The position numbers and the translations under genes are program-made. Positions 63,187 to 64,000 of a DNA stretch of 64,000 bases are shown here, in pieces. Within the stretch, counting starts at the first letter, position 1; every line of letters starts with the position of its first letter. This DNA is from Amazonocrinis nigriterrae CENA67 (GTDB lineage: Bacteria > Cyanobacteriota > Cyanobacteriia > Cyanobacteriales > Nostocaceae), in the NCBI RefSeq assembly GCF_016056305.1, contig NZ_JAECZC010000016.1, positions 16,169-80,168 of the forward strand, given 5' to 3'. The notes beneath the pieces are model-generated. The model did no database searches, had not been told where the DNA came from, and saw nothing but the letters and a program-made list of their open reading frames with translations.

Positions 63187-63897
63187 ATGAATTTAAACAA
63201 ACATTTCATAGAACGTCGTGACTTTTTGAGGCTAGGAGTCACCGGGGCATTTGGTGTAATGATAAGTGCTAGTGATTTCCTTTTTTCAGTTAAACAGGCT
63301 CTAGCTGCGGAAATTCTTTACTCCCTGACTCCCGATGCAGCGCTGCAAAAGCTCATAGATGGAAATCAGCGGTTTGTCCAGCATCGACCTCAATACCCTC
63401 ATCAATCTCCAGTACGCTTGCAGCAAGTTGCTCAAGCTCAACATCCATTTGCCACTATCCTCAGTTGTGCAGATTCACGGGTGCCGGCAGAAATTGTTTT
63501 CGATCAGGGCATTGGTGATATTTTTGATGTTCGGATTGCTGGCAATATTGTTATACCTGAAGCTCTTGGTAGTATTGAATACGCAGTTTCTCTGTTAAAT
63601 ACTCCCCTGTTGATGATACTGGGCCATGAGCGGTGTGGGGCAGTTACCGCAGCTGTGCAAGCAGAAGAACTGCTGGGTGATATTGGTACTTTTGTGAAAG
63701 CAATTAAGCCAGCTGTGGAAAGGGTCAAGAATCAGCCAGGCGATGCAGTTGAGAACGCTGTGGTGGCAAATGTTCAATATCAAATTGAACAGTTGCAGCG
63801 ATCGCAAATCTTAACTGAGCGCTTAGAGTCCGGCAAATTAAAAATCGTCGGCGGTCGTTACGATTTGGATACAGGAAAGGTGAGTATTGTAGCTTAA
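63187..63897 (+). CDS. Tat-exported beta-class carbonic anhydrase
   Basis: This 236-aa zinc enzyme interconverts CO2 and HCO3-. The ligands are visible: Cys and Asp-Arg in LSCADSRVPAEIVF, and His and Cys in ILGHERCGAVTAA. The N-terminus is a twin-arginine signal (ERRDFLRLGVTGAFGVMISA), so the enzyme is placed outside the cytoplasm (periplasm or lumen), as proposed for EcaB. It starts 8 bp after sbtB, suggesting an operon that supplies or recaptures bicarbonate for SbtA. Confidence 0.92.
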   Translation: MNLNKHFIERRDFLRLGVTGAFGVMISASDFLFSVKQALAAEILYSLTPDAALQKLIDGNQRFVQHRPQYPHQSPVRLQQVAQAQHPFATILSCADSRVPAEIVFDQGIGDIFDVRIAGNIVIPEALGSIEYAVSLLNTPLLMILGHERCGAVTAAVQAEELLGDIGTFVKAIKPAVERVKNQPGDAVENAVVANVQYQIEQLQRSQILTERLESGKLKIVGGRYDLDTGKVSIVA

Positions 63898-64000
63898 TTG
63901 GGAATGGGGCATTGGGCATTGGGCATGTGGCGTCATGGGGCATTGGACATTATTTATTTTCCCCCATCACCCCATCTCCCCATCTCCCCATCTCCCCATC

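Noticed and set aside
1..64000. tRNA, rRNA, tmRNA or 6S RNA genes
   Set aside because: No cloverleaf with a conserved T-loop and no rRNA-like conserved blocks were noticed on reading; a covariance-model search could not be run.

Overview
The window reads as a chromosomal segment of a filamentous heterocyst-type cyanobacterium (Nostoc/Anabaena/Calothrix-like). The evidence is carboxysome genes (ccmN, ccmO), a SbtA/SbtB bicarbonate uptake pair, very frequent GCGATCGC (HIP1) octamers, heptamer-type short tandem repeats and small palindromic dispersed repeats between genes, several Uma2 genes, and very large Ser/Thr-His hybrid kinases. All assignments come from reading translations and motifs; no database search was run.

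Layout. 1-4.4 kb: the tail of a carboxysome cluster (ccmN, ccmO), a CmpR/NdhR-like LysR regulator and a type II NADH dehydrogenase. 4.6-8.9 kb: HAD hydrolase, moeA, and a P1B-4 metal ATPase (CoaT type) behind a perfect MerR-type operator. 9.0-12.3 kb: an accessory block with a three-gene operon (STAS/GHKL ATPase, DUF4325-like STAS protein, PIN nuclease), a broken small gene and two tandem Uma2 genes. 12.5-13.6 kb: coaR, the MerR/precorrin-isomerase-like cobalt sensor that probably controls coaT. 13.7-15.4 kb: a D12-class DNA methyltransferase overlapping an HNH endonuclease. 15.4-17.4 kb: a PAS-GAF histidine kinase. 18.7-26.1 kb: an operon of a dynamin-like GTPase, a very large Hsp70/actin-fold ATPase and a third unrecognised protein, resembling the enterobacterial SrfC/SrfB pair. 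26.5-28.8 kb: an acetate permease pair and a small membrane protein, followed by a decayed copy of the 3' end of the third Srf-operon gene. 29.0-32.0 kb: a tight operon of TcmP, a three-Cys-motif protein and a second D12 DNA adenine methylase.

32-43 kb is mostly housekeeping (trpD, carA, mrnC, rlmB, STAS, DUF1816) with a retropepsin-like lipoprotein, an alpha/beta hydrolase, a CAP protein and an orphan response regulator. 43.4-47.6 kb holds a giant hybrid kinase that has lost its middle and is now two ORFs. 47.6-49.2 kb is largely gene-poor and holds a TnpB remnant. 49.2-52.3 kb is a divergent transketolase-like/DeoR pair. 52.5-61.6 kb carries a pentapeptide protein, an ABM-like secreted protein, an AlkA-type glycosylase, dapF, hfq, a TPR-like secreted protein, a KefB-type antiporter, an xisI remnant and a PPOX-fold protein. 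61.9-63.9 kb is a carbon-concentrating operon: sbtA, sbtB and a Tat-exported beta-carbonic anhydrase.

Both ends of the window serve inorganic carbon acquisition. The accessory regions contain three multi-gene assemblies that look like defence, stress or DNA-processing systems of uncertain function: STAS/GHKL-DUF4325-PIN at 9.0-10.9 kb, dynamin-Hsp70-third protein at 18.7-26.1 kb, and TcmP-three-Cys protein-Dam at 29.0-32.0 kb. Small mobile repeats are unusually active here: they fill gaps, appear to be inserted in frame in trpD and in a histidine kinase, and lie close to several broken genes.
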